Notes: generated from the letters alone by a model not told the origin. Positions 1 through 8,384 are shown, numbered from the stretch's first letter. The stretch: DNA of 64,000 bases from CAITSH01 sp025356665 (GCA_025356665.1 JANXRV010000019.1:204283-268282); one strand, 5' to 3'. Program-made: numbers and translations.

Positions 1-114
1 CGCGGAAATCGACCCGGTGCGACCTATCGCCTCAAGCAAGTCGGCCTTGCCCGGCCCGATCGCCACGACGGCGCCCATCAGGATGCGAATTTTTGGCTGG
101 AGTTTTGCTGCCAT
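1..114 (-). CDS. ModE-like winged-helix regulator, N-terminal fragment
   Basis: This is the first 38 codons of a minus-strand gene that leaves the window at its left edge. It reads MAAKLQPKIRILMG, then AIGPGKADLLEAI and GRTGSISA. That is the start of the LysR-type winged helix-turn-helix found in ModE molybdate-responsive regulators, where the phrase GxGKADLLEAI followed by a Gly-Ser-Ile-S turn is characteristic. ModE proteins repress or activate molybdate uptake and molybdoenzyme genes. The nearby Mo-cofactor and formate dehydrogenase genes fit that role, but the effector-binding (MOP) domain is outside the window, so a shorter one-domain ModE-like protein remains possible. It is divergent from the chromate gene pair. 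Confidence 0.7.
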   Translation of the reverse strand, partial: MAAKLQPKIRILMGAVVAIGPGKADLLEAIGRTGSISA

Positions 115-125
115 GGTCTTGTTGT

Positions 126-139
126 ATCGATTTATCGAT
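126..139. promoter_or_regulatory. Double ATCGAT site upstream of the ModE-like gene
   Basis: Two ATCGAT hexamers (126–131 and 134–139) are separated by two T residues, giving a near-palindrome 12 bases upstream of the regulator's start codon. Its place in the divergent spacer makes it a candidate operator for autoregulation. It does not match the TATAT-type consensus recalled for E. coli ModE, so the link is only positional. Confidence 0.25.
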
Positions 140-193
140 GCACTGAAAGAACATTCTACACATGCACCGTGCGCCCTATCCCGCCCCTGCGGC

Positions 194-222
194 TTGCCCC
201 CGCCTTTCCGCTGCGCTATAGT
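194..222 (+). promoter_or_regulatory. Candidate sigma-70 promoter for the chromate operon
   Basis: TTGCCC at 194–199 and TATAGT at 217–222 are separated by exactly 17 bases. The -10 matches the consensus at 5 of 6 positions and the -35 at its TTG. Transcription would begin near 229 and leave a leader of about 70 bases before the GTG start at 301. This is a pattern match only. Confidence 0.35.
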
Positions 223-300
223 CTTCCGCGGGGATCGGCAGACTCCCCGACAAGACGGTGTCCCGTCCAAGTTCTGCAAACGATGCTTTGGAGATATCTC

Positions 301-1131
301 GTGGACACCGTGGTTCCCGCCATTCCCGCCATTCCGGTTTCAAGCCTGCGCCGCCGGCTCGGTTCGCGCGGTTCGCCCCTCGCTATCGATGCGCGCCGCA
401 CCCCTGCCTATGAAGGCGATACCGTAACCCTGCCTGGCGCGCTTAGACGTGCCCCTGAGTCGGTCTCCCAATGGGGCCCCGCACTGCCGCAGGGCCGTCC
501 TGTCGTCGTCTATTGCGTCCACGGGCATGAGGTCAGTCAAAGTACTGCGCAGGCCCTGTGTGGCCTTGGCATTGACGCCAGTTACCTTGAAGGCGGCATA
601 GAGGCATGGAAGCAAAGCGGCGCCCCGACCTTGCTCAGACAATCGGGGCCGGGGTTTGCTCCGGGCGTCCCCACACGCTGGGTGACGCGCGCGCGCCCCA
701 AAATAGACCGTATCGCCTGCCCCTGGCTGATTCACCGCTTTATCGATCCTGAGGCAGCGTTCCTATACGTACCGGCCGATGAGGTCACCGCGGTCGCGCA
801 ACGCGAGAACGCCATTGCCTATGACGTACCGGATGTGCGCTTTTCCCATCGCGGCGAGCGCTGCAGCTTTGACGCGTTCATCGAGGACTTCGGGCTGCGC
901 GACCCGGCGCTAGATACGCTCGCGGCGATTGTGCGCGGCGCCGACACGGGCAGGCCGGAATTGACGCCGCAATCCCCCGGCTTGCTTTCGGTTTCGCTCG
1001 GTTTGTCGGAACTGTTTGGCGACGACCACGAAATGCTCGAACACGGGATGATGGTCTACGATGCCCTCTACGCATGGTCAAGCCGCGCACAAGACGAAAT
1101 CCATAACGCAAAACTCTTCGAAAAAAAATGA
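301..1131 (+). CDS. chrB: Rhodanese–ChrB fusion, chromate resistance protein
   Basis: A 276-residue protein with two domains. Residues ~25–115 form a rhodanese-like domain with the active-site loop VVVYCVHGHEVS (Cys72). Residues ~125–270 form the ChrB C-terminal domain, recognised by RPKIDRIACPWLIHRF followed by FLYVP. ChrB-type proteins are chromate sensors or resistance factors encoded beside ChrA. I chose the GTG at 301 because GGAG lies 7 bases upstream; an in-frame ATG at 283 would add six residues. The stop codon overlaps the chrA start by four bases (ATGA), so the two genes are translationally coupled. Whether the rhodanese Cys works in reduction, sulfur transfer or sensing is not visible here. 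Confidence 0.85.
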   Translation: MDTVVPAIPAIPVSSLRRRLGSRGSPLAIDARRTPAYEGDTVTLPGALRRAPESVSQWGPALPQGRPVVVYCVHGHEVSQSTAQALCGLGIDASYLEGGIEAWKQSGAPTLLRQSGPGFAPGVPTRWVTRARPKIDRIACPWLIHRFIDPEAAFLYVPADEVTAVAQRENAIAYDVPDVRFSHRGERCSFDAFIEDFGLRDPALDTLAAIVRGADTGRPELTPQSPGLLSVSLGLSELFGDDHEMLEHGMMVYDALYAWSSRAQDEIHNAKLFEKK

Positions 1132-2459
1132 CAACCACCTCAAAACCCGCACCAGTCGGCCTTTTCCAGGCATTCGTCTATTGGCTCAAGCTCGGATTCA
1201 TCAGTTTCGGCGGCCCCGCCGGGCAGATCGCGATGATGCACCAGGAACTGGTGGAGCGACGCCGCTGGATTTCCGAGAAACGTTTCCTGCACGCGCTCAA
1301 TTACTGCATGGTGTTGCCCGGCCCCGAGGCGCAGCAGCTTGCGACCTACATCGGCTGGATGATGCACCGTACCTGGGGCGGCATCATCGCCGGCGGCCTG
1401 TTCGTGCTGCCCTCCTTGTTCATCCTGATCGGCCTGACCTGGATCTACCTCGTCTACGGCCAGGTGCCGGCGGTGGCTGGCTTTTTGTACGGCATCAAAC
1501 CGGCGGTGACGGCGCTGGTTTTGTTCGCCGCCTGGCGCATCGGGTCGCGTGCACTAAAAAACGCCTGGCTCTGGAGCATCAGTGCCGCCGCCTTCTTCGC
1601 GATTTTTGCCCTCAAACTGCCGTTCCCCTTGATTGTTCTTGCCGCCGGCATCATCGGCTATGTTGGCGGGCGTGTTGCCCCTGAAAAATTCACCACCGGC
1701 GGCCACGGTGCATCGGCCAAGCACTACGGTCCCGCGCTTATCGACGACGACACGCCGACACCGGCCCATGCGTTGTTCAACTGGCGCAGACTGGTGCTCG
1801 TGACGGTGGTTTTCCTTGGACTTTGGGCAAGCGTTCTGGCTTTTCTGTGGACGACCTTGGGCTGGGGGAATCCGCTTACACAAATGGGCTGGTTCTTCAC
1901 CAAGGCCGCCCTGCTGACCTTTGGCGGCGCCTATGCCGTTCTGCCCTACGTCTACCAGGCCAGCGTGGAAGGCTACCAATGGCTCACGGCCACGCAAATG
2001 ATAGACGGGCTGGCCCTCGGCGAAACCACGCCCGGGCCCTTGATCATGATCGTGGCCTTTGTCGGTTTTGTCGGCGCCTGGACCAAGCAGGTGTTCGGAC
2101 CGGACGCGCTTTTGCTCGCCGGATGCGCGGGGGCGACAGTCGCCACCTTCTTCACCTTCCTGCCGTCGTTTTTATTCATTCTCGCCGGCGGCCCGCTGGT
2201 AGAGAGCACGCATGGCAACCTGAAGTTCACTGCGCCGCTCACCGGCATCACTGCCGCAGTAGTCGGCGTCATCGTCAATCTGGCCGTTTTTTTCGCTTGG
2301 CACGTGTTCTGGCCAGCGGGATTTTCCGGAAAATTCGAGTGGTTTGCCGTGCTTATCAGCGTTGCGGCCTTCATCGCCTTGTTCCGCTTCAAGGCTGGAA
2401 TGATCCCGGTTATCCTGTGCAGCGGAGTGCTTGGCCTGATTTACAGCATGCTTACCTGA
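1128..2459 (+). CDS. chrA: Chromate transporter ChrA (two-domain form)
   Basis: A 443-residue integral membrane protein of the CHR family, which exports chromate from the cytoplasm. The N-terminal half carries the hallmark GFISFGGPAGQIAMMHQELV and later NYCMVLPGPEAQQLATYIGW. The C-terminal half repeats the pattern with LLTFGGAYAVLPYVY and LALGETTPGPLIMIVAFVGF, so this is the long, internally duplicated form. About ten to twelve hydrophobic segments are visible. It overlaps the upstream chrB gene by four bases. Some CHR proteins may carry other oxyanions such as sulfate, but the ChrB partner favours chromate. Confidence 0.95.
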   Translation: MTTTSKPAPVGLFQAFVYWLKLGFISFGGPAGQIAMMHQELVERRRWISEKRFLHALNYCMVLPGPEAQQLATYIGWMMHRTWGGIIAGGLFVLPSLFILIGLTWIYLVYGQVPAVAGFLYGIKPAVTALVLFAAWRIGSRALKNAWLWSISAAAFFAIFALKLPFPLIVLAAGIIGYVGGRVAPEKFTTGGHGASAKHYGPALIDDDTPTPAHALFNWRRLVLVTVVFLGLWASVLAFLWTTLGWGNPLTQMGWFFTKAALLTFGGAYAVLPYVYQASVEGYQWLTATQMIDGLALGETTPGPLIMIVAFVGFVGAWTKQVFGPDALLLAGCAGATVATFFTFLPSFLFILAGGPLVESTHGNLKFTAPLTGITAAVVGVIVNLAVFFAWHVFWPAGFSGKFEWFAVLISVAAFIALFRFKAGMIPVILCSGVLGLIYSMLT

Positions 2460-2469
2460 GGAGCAATGA

Positions 2470-2757
2470 ATGCCCGCGTACCTGATTGCAGAAGTCGACG
2501 TGACCAACCCGGATGCCTACGAGGAATACAAGAAACTCGCGCCTGCGGCGATCGCCCGGCATGGCGGGCGCTACCTCGTCCGCGGCGGCGCGTCTGAAAC
2601 GCTGGAAGGGCCGGCAATGACACACCGCATGGTGATACTCCAGTTCGAAAGTATGGAACAGGCACGCAGTTTCTATCACTCTCCCGAATACAGCGCCGCC
2701 CGCGAAAAACGCAAGGATGCCGCTACCGCGCGCTTTGTCATTGTCGAAGGCTTGTAG
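2470..2757 (+). CDS. DUF1330 family protein
   Basis: A 95-residue soluble protein reading MPAYLIAEVDVTNPDAYEEY at its start and containing GGRYLVRGGA and a central MVILQFESMEQARSFYHSPE. These are the signatures of the DUF1330 (dimeric alpha-beta barrel) family, whose function is unknown. GAGGAG lies 7 bases before the chosen ATG; an overlapping out-of-frame ATG at 2466 leads nowhere. It begins 10 bases after the chrA stop and is probably the last gene of that transcript. Confidence 0.85.
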   Translation: MPAYLIAEVDVTNPDAYEEYKKLAPAAIARHGGRYLVRGGASETLEGPAMTHRMVILQFESMEQARSFYHSPEYSAAREKRKDAATARFVIVEGL

Positions 2758-2790
2758 CCTGCGACGCAGCAATCAGCAACCGCCCTCCGC

Positions 2791-2816
2791 AAAACAAAGG
2801 GCACCTTACGGTGCCC
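2791..2816 (-). terminator. Intrinsic terminator ending the FDH operon
   Basis: GGGCACC (2799–2805) and GGTGCCC (2810–2816) form a perfect 7-bp stem with a TTAC loop. On the minus strand the stem is followed directly by TTTGTTTT, so it is a Rho-independent terminator for the leftward formate dehydrogenase transcript. On the plus strand the T tract is missing, so it would be weaker for the chr genes. Confidence 0.75.
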
Positions 2817-2855
2817 CCTGCCCTCTTTCCTCCTTGATGCTCGTTTGCCTGCCGG

Positions 2856-3143
2856 TTATTTTTTTACCCACTTGGCGGATTTTGCGGCAGCAGCGGGTGA
2901 TGCAGCGGCCATCTGCGGCTTGACATCCTTGCCCTTGGCTTTTTGTTCCTTGATGTAACGCGCCGCGACCCTGTCCTCGGCGGTCGCCAGCAGCGCCTTG
3001 TCCTTCGCCGCTGCCTCATCGGCTTTGGCCTTTGCCTCGGCGACTTTTACCGGATCGGGCGGCGTGGCCGGTGGCGGCAGCTTCGCCCACACAGTGCTGC
3101 CAAAAGTCAGCGCAAATGCGGCCAGAATGAGTTTTGTTTTCAT
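2856..3143 (-). CDS. Small secreted Ala/Lys-rich protein of the FDH operon
   Basis: A 95-residue protein with a clear Sec signal peptide (MKTKLILAAFALTFGSTVWA, cut after AWA-type site). The mature part has PPPATPPDPVKVAEAKAKAD and long Ala/Lys/Glu helices with coiled-coil character. I place the start at 3143, one base after the stop of the cytochrome b subunit gene; a longer in-frame reading would bury the signal peptide. It is the last gene before the operon terminator. I do not recognise a family. Position and export suggest a periplasmic accessory to the membrane-bound formate dehydrogenase, which is inference only. Confidence 0.75.
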   Translation of the reverse strand: MKTKLILAAFALTFGSTVWAKLPPPATPPDPVKVAEAKAKADEAAAKDKALLATAEDRVAARYIKEQKAKGKDVKPQMAAASPAAAAKSAKWVKK

Positions 3144-3144
3144 G

Positions 3145-4188
3145 TCAGTCGTCCCCCCCGTGAGTTTGGGCCGCGCCCGGCGTGGCCGCTGCCGCGGGCT
3201 TGATCTTGCCCGCCTTGACATCGTCATACCAGTATTCGTGATGCTCCTTGGCCCAGGTCTCGTCGACCTCGCCGGTACGCATAGCCTCGTAAGCTCCGCC
3301 CATGCCTATGGTTCCCATATAGATATGGCCCAAGGCCCCCAGCACAAAAGTCAGCGAGCCGATCAGGTGCACGACGTTGGCAATCTGCATGGTGTTACGC
3401 GTCTGACCGAAATTCGGAAAATCCAGCACCAGCCCCGAAGCAGCAACCACCAGTCCAAGTGTTGTCAGCCCCCCCCAGAACCACAGCTTCTCACCAGCGT
3501 TAAAACGGTGGGACGGCACGTGTTCACCGGAGAAAAGACCGCCGAATTTGCGCACCCAGATAAAGTCATGCACACGCGGGAGGTTGTCCTTGACGAAGGT
3601 GAAAAACAACATCAGCGCACAAAGGATAAACAAGGGGCCGACAAAATTGTGCAAGCCTTTGGCCAGTTGCGTCAACCACGCGAACAAAGTGTGGCCGATC
3701 AAGGGCAACAGCACATGCTTGCCAAACAGGATGATCAAACCTGAGATACCGAGTATCGAAAAACTGATCGCGGTGCTCCAATGAACGATGCGCTCCCAAG
3801 GGGAAAACCGTGAAATTTTCTTCCCGGTCGGCGCGTCATGCAGAGGGATGGTCCCTTTGATTTTGTAAAATGCCCCGATCATCAGCATCATCGCGACAAG
3901 CGCCCAACCGCCAATCACCGTCACCGGGCCATTGCGGATCCGGCGCCATGTTTCGCCGCCCGACTGAATGAGGACGCCCGCCTCCGGCCCCTTGACCGCG
4001 GTATAAGCCTCTTGGCCGGACCGAACATCGCGCCACGTGGGTGCGTTGTTATATGGCTGAGACTGCTGGCGCTGCGCCTGACTTTCCTGCGCAGGCTGAC
4101 CCGTTTGCGCGACGACGGCACCACTTGACAAAGCCATCGCGACAAACACCACAGTCAGACTGCGCGAAGCGAACATGGGGAATCTCAT
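3145..4188 (-). CDS. fdhC: Formate dehydrogenase cytochrome b556 (gamma) subunit
   Basis: A 347-residue membrane subunit that anchors the periplasmic dehydrogenase and passes electrons from the iron-sulfur subunit to quinone through two b haems. A signal peptide (residues ~1–27) precedes a ~70-residue periplasmic stretch. Four to five membrane segments follow, with the family phrases RFSPWERIVHWSTAISFSIL, GLIILFG, GLHNFVGPLF and ANVVHLIGSLTFVLGALGHIYMGT. Conserved His residues in the WERIVHW, GLHNF and GHIYMG segments are the expected haem and quinone-site residues. The long N-terminal extension is common in betaproteobacterial FdhC. Last large gene of the operon. Confidence 0.95.
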   Translation of the reverse strand: MRFPMFASRSLTVVFVAMALSSGAVVAQTGQPAQESQAQRQQSQPYNNAPTWRDVRSGQEAYTAVKGPEAGVLIQSGGETWRRIRNGPVTVIGGWALVAMMLMIGAFYKIKGTIPLHDAPTGKKISRFSPWERIVHWSTAISFSILGISGLIILFGKHVLLPLIGHTLFAWLTQLAKGLHNFVGPLFILCALMLFFTFVKDNLPRVHDFIWVRKFGGLFSGEHVPSHRFNAGEKLWFWGGLTTLGLVVAASGLVLDFPNFGQTRNTMQIANVVHLIGSLTFVLGALGHIYMGTIGMGGAYEAMRTGEVDETWAKEHHEYWYDDVKAGKIKPAAAATPGAAQTHGGDD

Positions 4189-4200
4189 GGTGATCGCGTC

Positions 4201-4431
4201 CTATTCGGCCCGGGTGTACTCGTTTTGCGACTGGTTACGCGTCTTGATTGCCGTTTCCCACTGCGCCTGGTTGCCCTTGAACTGGTCATTCTCCCAAGGC
4301 TTGGAGTCAGGCTTGCCCTGATATTTACCTTGCTTGTACACAATGACTTGCTCTTTTTCACCGCAAGCGGAAAGACCGAGCGTGGAGACGACAGCGAGTG
4401 TGGCTGCGGCAACGATGCTGCCGCGGATCAC
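4201..4431 (-). CDS. Small lipoprotein between fdhB and fdhC
   Basis: A 76-residue predicted lipoprotein. The lipobox is LSAC at about residues 21–24, after a hydrophobic helix (AAATLAVVSTLGLSAC), and the mature part is hydrophilic with VIVYKQGKYQGKPDSKPW and an Asn/Gln-rich end. The start is the GTG at 4431: its GTGA overlaps the fdhB stop by four bases, whereas the ATG-type reading upstream would run 28 codons into fdhB in another frame. It is therefore translationally coupled to the FDH subunits. I know no function for it. An envelope-side assembly or quinone-site accessory is a guess from context. Confidence 0.75.
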   Translation of the reverse strand: MIRGSIVAAATLAVVSTLGLSACGEKEQVIVYKQGKYQGKPDSKPWENDQFKGNQAQWETAIKTRNQSQNEYTRAE

Positions 4432-5075
4432 GACTTGGCTCCTGCGGCCGGCGCCGGTGCCGGCTGCGCGGCGGGCGCCTGAGCGCCTTTGGGCGGGCCG
4501 TAGGCCGTGCCCCAACCCCAGACCTCGGAGCCTTTGCCGCGCTTTGTCACGCGCTCACGATAGATGTTCGCAATGACATCGCCGTCACCGCCGAGCAGCG
4601 CCTTGGTCGAGCACATTTCCGCGCATGCGGGCAACTTGCCTTCAGCCAGTCGGTTGCGGCCGTATTTGCTGTACTCCTCGGGCGAGTTGTCCTTTTCCGG
4701 ACCACCGGCACAGAAGGTGCACTTGTCCATTTTGCCGCGCAGGCCAAAAGCGCCGGCCTGGGGAAACTGCGGCGCGCCGAACGGGCAGGCATAAAAACAG
4801 TAACCGCAACCGATGCAAAGGTCCTTGTCATGCAGGACCACGCCCTCATCGGTGCGATAGAAGCAGTCCACCGGGCAGACCGCCATGCACGGCGCGTCCG
4901 AGCAGTGCATGCAAGCGACGGATATTGATTTTTCACCGGGCACACCGTCATTGAGGGTCACAACACGGCGTCGGTTCACCCCCCATGGCACCTCGTGCTC
5001 TTGTTTGCATGCCGTTACGCAACCGTTGCACTCGATGCATCGTTCGGCATCACACAAAAATTTCATTCTAGCCAT
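4428..5075 (-). CDS. fdhB: Formate dehydrogenase iron-sulfur (beta) subunit
   Basis: A 215-residue electron-transfer subunit with four ferredoxin-type Cys motifs: CIECNGCVTACKQ, CMHCSDAPCMAVCPVDC, CIGCGYCFYACPFGAPQFP and KCTFC…PACAEMC. This is the arrangement of DmsB/FdnH-type subunits that bind four [4Fe-4S] clusters and link the molybdopterin subunit to the cytochrome b. The C-terminus is a Pro/Ala-rich tail (~190–215) with no obvious membrane anchor, unlike E. coli FdnH. It overlaps the following lipoprotein gene by four bases. Confidence 0.95.
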   Translation of the reverse strand: MARMKFLCDAERCIECNGCVTACKQEHEVPWGVNRRRVVTLNDGVPGEKSISVACMHCSDAPCMAVCPVDCFYRTDEGVVLHDKDLCIGCGYCFYACPFGAPQFPQAGAFGLRGKMDKCTFCAGGPEKDNSPEEYSKYGRNRLAEGKLPACAEMCSTKALLGGDGDVIANIYRERVTKRGKGSEVWGWGTAYGPPKGAQAPAAQPAPAPAAGAKS

Positions 5076-5119
5076 CTTGTTATCCTCCTGATTGGCGGCC
5101 TTGACCCGGCCGTCCTTGA

Positions 5120-5147
5120 GTCTTTAGTCTTAGGTCTTAGGTCTTAG
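5120..5147. repeat. Tandem GTCTTAG microrepeat in the fdhA–fdhB spacer
   Basis: Four copies of a 7-base unit GTCTTAG (the first with an extra T) run from 5120 to 5147 and include the fdhA stop codon. Such a run can expand or shrink by slippage and would alter the distance between fdhA and fdhB. Confidence 0.7.
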
Positions 5148-8101
5148 GCCTTGACGATCTGGCAGAGCGTGGTCTTGGTTTCTTGCATCATGGTGACGCG
5201 GTCATAACCGTAGGTCGTTGCAGTGTTCACCGCATCGCCGCGCACGATAGGCGCAGCACCATCGGGGTAGTAGGGCAGCAAGTCCTTGCCCTGCCACCAA
5301 CCGGAGAAATGGAAGGGCACGAACGCGTGATCCGCGCCCACCCGCTCCGTCACCATGGCCTTGACCTTTATCTGCGCACCGGTGGGTGATTTCACCCACA
5401 CATACTCGCCGTTTCGAATACCACGGTCGTTGGCCGACTTGGGATTGATCTCAACGAAATTATCCGGCTGCAATTCAGCCAGCCACGGATTGGAGCGCGT
5501 CTCCTCACCGCCCCCCTCATATTCGGTCAGGCGGCCGGAGGTAAGAACGATCGGAAACTCCTTGGAGATGTCCTTGTTCTTTTGCTGCACCGACTTGTAC
5601 AGGGTCGGCAACCGCCATAGGGTTTTCACGTCATCGTGAGTCGGATATTTATCGATGAGATCCGGGCGCGGCGAGTAAAGCGGTTCACGATGCTGCGGCA
5701 CGCCGTCCGGGAAGTTCCACACCACGGCACGCGCCTTGGCGTTACCAAAAGGATGGCAACCATGCACCTGCATCACCACGCGCTGGATACCGCCGGAGAG
5801 ATCGGTCTTCCAGTTCTTCCCCTCGGCTTCGGTCTTTTCCGCCTCCGTGAGCTCATCCCACCAGCCGAGCTTTTTCATCAGCACATGATCGAATTCTGGA
5901 TAGCCCGTGGTGAGCTCTGCGCCCTTGGAATGGGAACCGTCCTCGGCCAGCAGGTTGACACCATCGCGCTCGACGCCAAAGTTTGCACGAAAGTTGCCGC
6001 CCCCCTCCATCACGTGTTTGGAGGTGTCGTAAAGATTGGGGGATCCGGGGTGCTTCATTTCCGGTGTGCCGTAGCAAGGCCAAGGCAGGCCGAAATAATC
6101 ACCATCGCAAGGCCCGCCTTTGGCGCGCAGGGTCTTCACATCGAAGGTATGCATGTTCTTCATGTGAAGCTTGAGGCGCTCGGGCGACTGTCCGGTGTAA
6201 CCGATCGTCCAGGTGCCCTTATTGATTTCATTGCGCAGGATGTCTTCGGCCATCGGCTCTTCGTTCTTGCCAAGACGGATTGTCTGCTTGCCGTCCTTCT
6301 TGCCAAGCAGCTGGTCGGCAAAGCCGAGCTTTTTCGCCAGCAGATACATGATGGTCTGATCGGCCTTGGATTCGAACAGCGGCTCCACCACCTTTTCACG
6401 CCACTGGATCGAACGATTGGAGGCCGTACACGAACCGTCTGTTTCAAACTGCGTTGCTGCGGGCAACAGGTAGACCGAACGCCCCTTTTTCTCCTCGACG
6501 CCCTCGACCGGCATGTTGGCCATCGCCGCCGTTGCCGAAGGATACGGATCGACTACCACCAGCAGGTCGAGCAGCTTCATCGCCTTGGCCATCTCCAGCC
6601 CGCGGCTCTGGCTGTTGGGGGCATGACCCCAGAAAAATATGCCACGAATATTCGATTCCTGGTCTATGACTTCGTTCTTTTCCATCACACCGTCAATCCA
6701 GCGCGACACCGTGATACCGGGCTTTTCCATCATCGCCTGGCTGGCGAAACGGCCCTTCATCCATTCATAGTCGACATTCCAGACGCGCGCCCAGTGCTTC
6801 CATGCACCGGTGGCAATGCCGTAATAGCCGGGCAGTGAATCGGGGTTGGGGCCGACGTCGGTCGCGCCCTGCACGTTGTCGTGACCGCGATAGATGTTGG
6901 CGCCGCCGCCCGAAACACCGATATTGCCCAGGGCCAGTTGCAGGATGCAAGAAGCGCGAACCATGGCGTTGCCGATGGTGTGTTGAGTCTGGCCCATGCA
7001 CCAGATGATGCTGGCAGGTTTGCTCTTGGCCATGGTCTCGGCAGCAAGCAAAACCACATCCCCGGGCACACCGGTCACCTCGAGGACCTTTTCCGGCGTC
7101 CACTTGGTCAGCGCCTCTTCCTTGATCTTGTCCATGCCATAAACACGGGCCTTGATGTATTCCTTGTCTTCCCAGCCATTCTTGAAAATGTGATGCAGCA
7201 TTCCCATCAGGAAGGCAATATCAGTGCCCGAGCGCAGCCGAACATACTGGTCGGCCTTGGCCGCGGTGCGCGTGAAGCGCGGGTCGCAGACGATGATCTT
7301 GGCGCCCGACTCCTTGGCATGTAGCGCATGCAACATCGACACCGGATGCGCTTCAGCGGCATTGGAGCCGATAAACATCATGCACTTGGTATTCTGCAGG
7401 TCGTTGTAGGAGTTGGTCATCGCGCCGTAACCCCAGGTGTTCGCCACGCCCGCCACCGTAGTGGAGTGACAGATGCGCGCCTGATGGTCGCAGTTGTTGG
7501 TACCCCAGAGCGACACCCACTTGCGCATCAGTTGCGCCTGCTCATTATTGTGTTTTGATGAACCGACAAAGTACAAGGAATCCGGTCCGGACTCCTTGCG
7601 CAGGGCCGTCATCTTGTCGCCGATTTCGTTGACCGCCTGCTCCCAGGAGATACGCTGATACTTGCCGTTGACCAGTTTCATCGGCGTCTTCAATCGGTGC
7701 GAATCATGCGTCATGCCGTGCTCGCGTACCGCCGCGCCCTTGGCGCAGTGAGCACCCAGATTGATCGGCGAATCGAACACCGGTTCCTGCCGTATCCAAA
7801 CGCCATTTTGAACCACGGCGTCGACGGCACAGCCGACCGAACAGTGGGTGCAGACCGTACGTTTGACTTCGAGTTTGCCGCCTTCTTTGTTCGCGTCGGC
7901 GGCTTCGACCCTGCCTATCATGTTGAACGGGAGCTGGCTGGCAAATGCGCCCACCCCGGCGGCGACGCCGGAACGCTTGAGAAAACTTCGGCGATCGAGC
8001 GTTTTGCCCATCACCCCGGCAAGACTGCGGCGCAGTTTGCTCGCGCCCTGAAGCTGCGGCGACTGGACGTCGGCGGACTTTCTGGTAAGCAGCATGGTCA
8101 T
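5144..8101 (-). CDS. fdhA: Formate dehydrogenase catalytic (alpha) subunit
   Basis: A 985-residue molybdopterin oxidoreductase that oxidises formate to CO2. A Tat signal begins at DRRSFLKRSG (Arg37–Arg38), after an unusually long n-region, so the enzyme faces the periplasm. An N-terminal [4Fe-4S] site uses Cys84, Cys87, Cys91 and Cys119. The metal ligand lies in ARICHSTTVAG and is Cys211, so this is the cysteine, not the selenocysteine, form. Bis-MGD-binding phrases include WCMGQTQHTIGNAMVRA and GGANIYRGHDNVQGATD. The C-terminal domain has VLTSGRLTEYEGGGEETRSN and WVKSPTGAQIKVKAMVTERV. The small Tat protein gene lies 15 bases upstream and fdhB 68 bases downstream. Confidence 0.97.
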   Translation of the reverse strand: MTMLLTRKSADVQSPQLQGASKLRRSLAGVMGKTLDRRSFLKRSGVAAGVGAFASQLPFNMIGRVEAADANKEGGKLEVKRTVCTHCSVGCAVDAVVQNGVWIRQEPVFDSPINLGAHCAKGAAVREHGMTHDSHRLKTPMKLVNGKYQRISWEQAVNEIGDKMTALRKESGPDSLYFVGSSKHNNEQAQLMRKWVSLWGTNNCDHQARICHSTTVAGVANTWGYGAMTNSYNDLQNTKCMMFIGSNAAEAHPVSMLHALHAKESGAKIIVCDPRFTRTAAKADQYVRLRSGTDIAFLMGMLHHIFKNGWEDKEYIKARVYGMDKIKEEALTKWTPEKVLEVTGVPGDVVLLAAETMAKSKPASIIWCMGQTQHTIGNAMVRASCILQLALGNIGVSGGGANIYRGHDNVQGATDVGPNPDSLPGYYGIATGAWKHWARVWNVDYEWMKGRFASQAMMEKPGITVSRWIDGVMEKNEVIDQESNIRGIFFWGHAPNSQSRGLEMAKAMKLLDLLVVVDPYPSATAAMANMPVEGVEEKKGRSVYLLPAATQFETDGSCTASNRSIQWREKVVEPLFESKADQTIMYLLAKKLGFADQLLGKKDGKQTIRLGKNEEPMAEDILRNEINKGTWTIGYTGQSPERLKLHMKNMHTFDVKTLRAKGGPCDGDYFGLPWPCYGTPEMKHPGSPNLYDTSKHVMEGGGNFRANFGVERDGVNLLAEDGSHSKGAELTTGYPEFDHVLMKKLGWWDELTEAEKTEAEGKNWKTDLSGGIQRVVMQVHGCHPFGNAKARAVVWNFPDGVPQHREPLYSPRPDLIDKYPTHDDVKTLWRLPTLYKSVQQKNKDISKEFPIVLTSGRLTEYEGGGEETRSNPWLAELQPDNFVEINPKSANDRGIRNGEYVWVKSPTGAQIKVKAMVTERVGADHAFVPFHFSGWWQGKDLLPYYPDGAAPIVRGDAVNTATTYGYDRVTMMQETKTTLCQIVKA

Positions 8102-8116
8102 GGTCGTTATCCTCGA

Positions 8117-8335
8117 TCAGACTTCTGTTGTGCGGTAGTAATTACGAATATGAGCGGTTTCCTGATAGCCCTGGCCGGATTTTTTGTCCTTGTCCTTATC
8201 CTTAGGGTCACGTACTTCGGAGACACGTTGCGGCGCCAATTTGGCCGCGATAGCGGCAACCGTGGCGGCACCACCTGCGCCGGCAGCCAAAAGAAAAGTT
8301 CTGCGACTTGTTTTAATTGCCCTGGTGTCCGACAT
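8117..8335 (-). CDS. Formate dehydrogenase-region Tat-signal protein
   Basis: A 72-residue protein with an N-terminal twin-arginine signal (TSRRTFLLAAGAGGAATVAA) and a short Lys/Asp-rich mature part ending in GYQETAHIRNYYRTTEV. This matches the small 'formate dehydrogenase region TAT target' family regularly found next to fdhA; the conserved HIRxYYxTT end is the diagnostic part. It may help Tat-coupled maturation of FdhA, but its role is not established. The ATG at 8335 is preferred because upstream codons read low-complexity spacer. Confidence 0.9.
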   Translation of the reverse strand: MSDTRAIKTSRRTFLLAAGAGGAATVAAIAAKLAPQRVSEVRDPKDKDKDKKSGQGYQETAHIRNYYRTTEV

Positions 8336-8384
8336 ATCGTGCTCCTCGTTTTTCCGAAAAGAATACCTATCACTACCGCTGCCT

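Noticed and set aside
5636..6838. Long open frame (400 codons) on the plus strand opposite fdhA
   Set aside because: It lies wholly antisense to a gene with unmistakable FDH motifs; high GC makes such shadow frames common, and it has no domain or ribosome-binding site.
5144..8101. Selenocysteine in the formate dehydrogenase
   Set aside because: The metal-ligand position in ARICHSTT is Cys, and there is no in-frame TGA within the gene. The selU gene concerns tRNA, not this enzyme.
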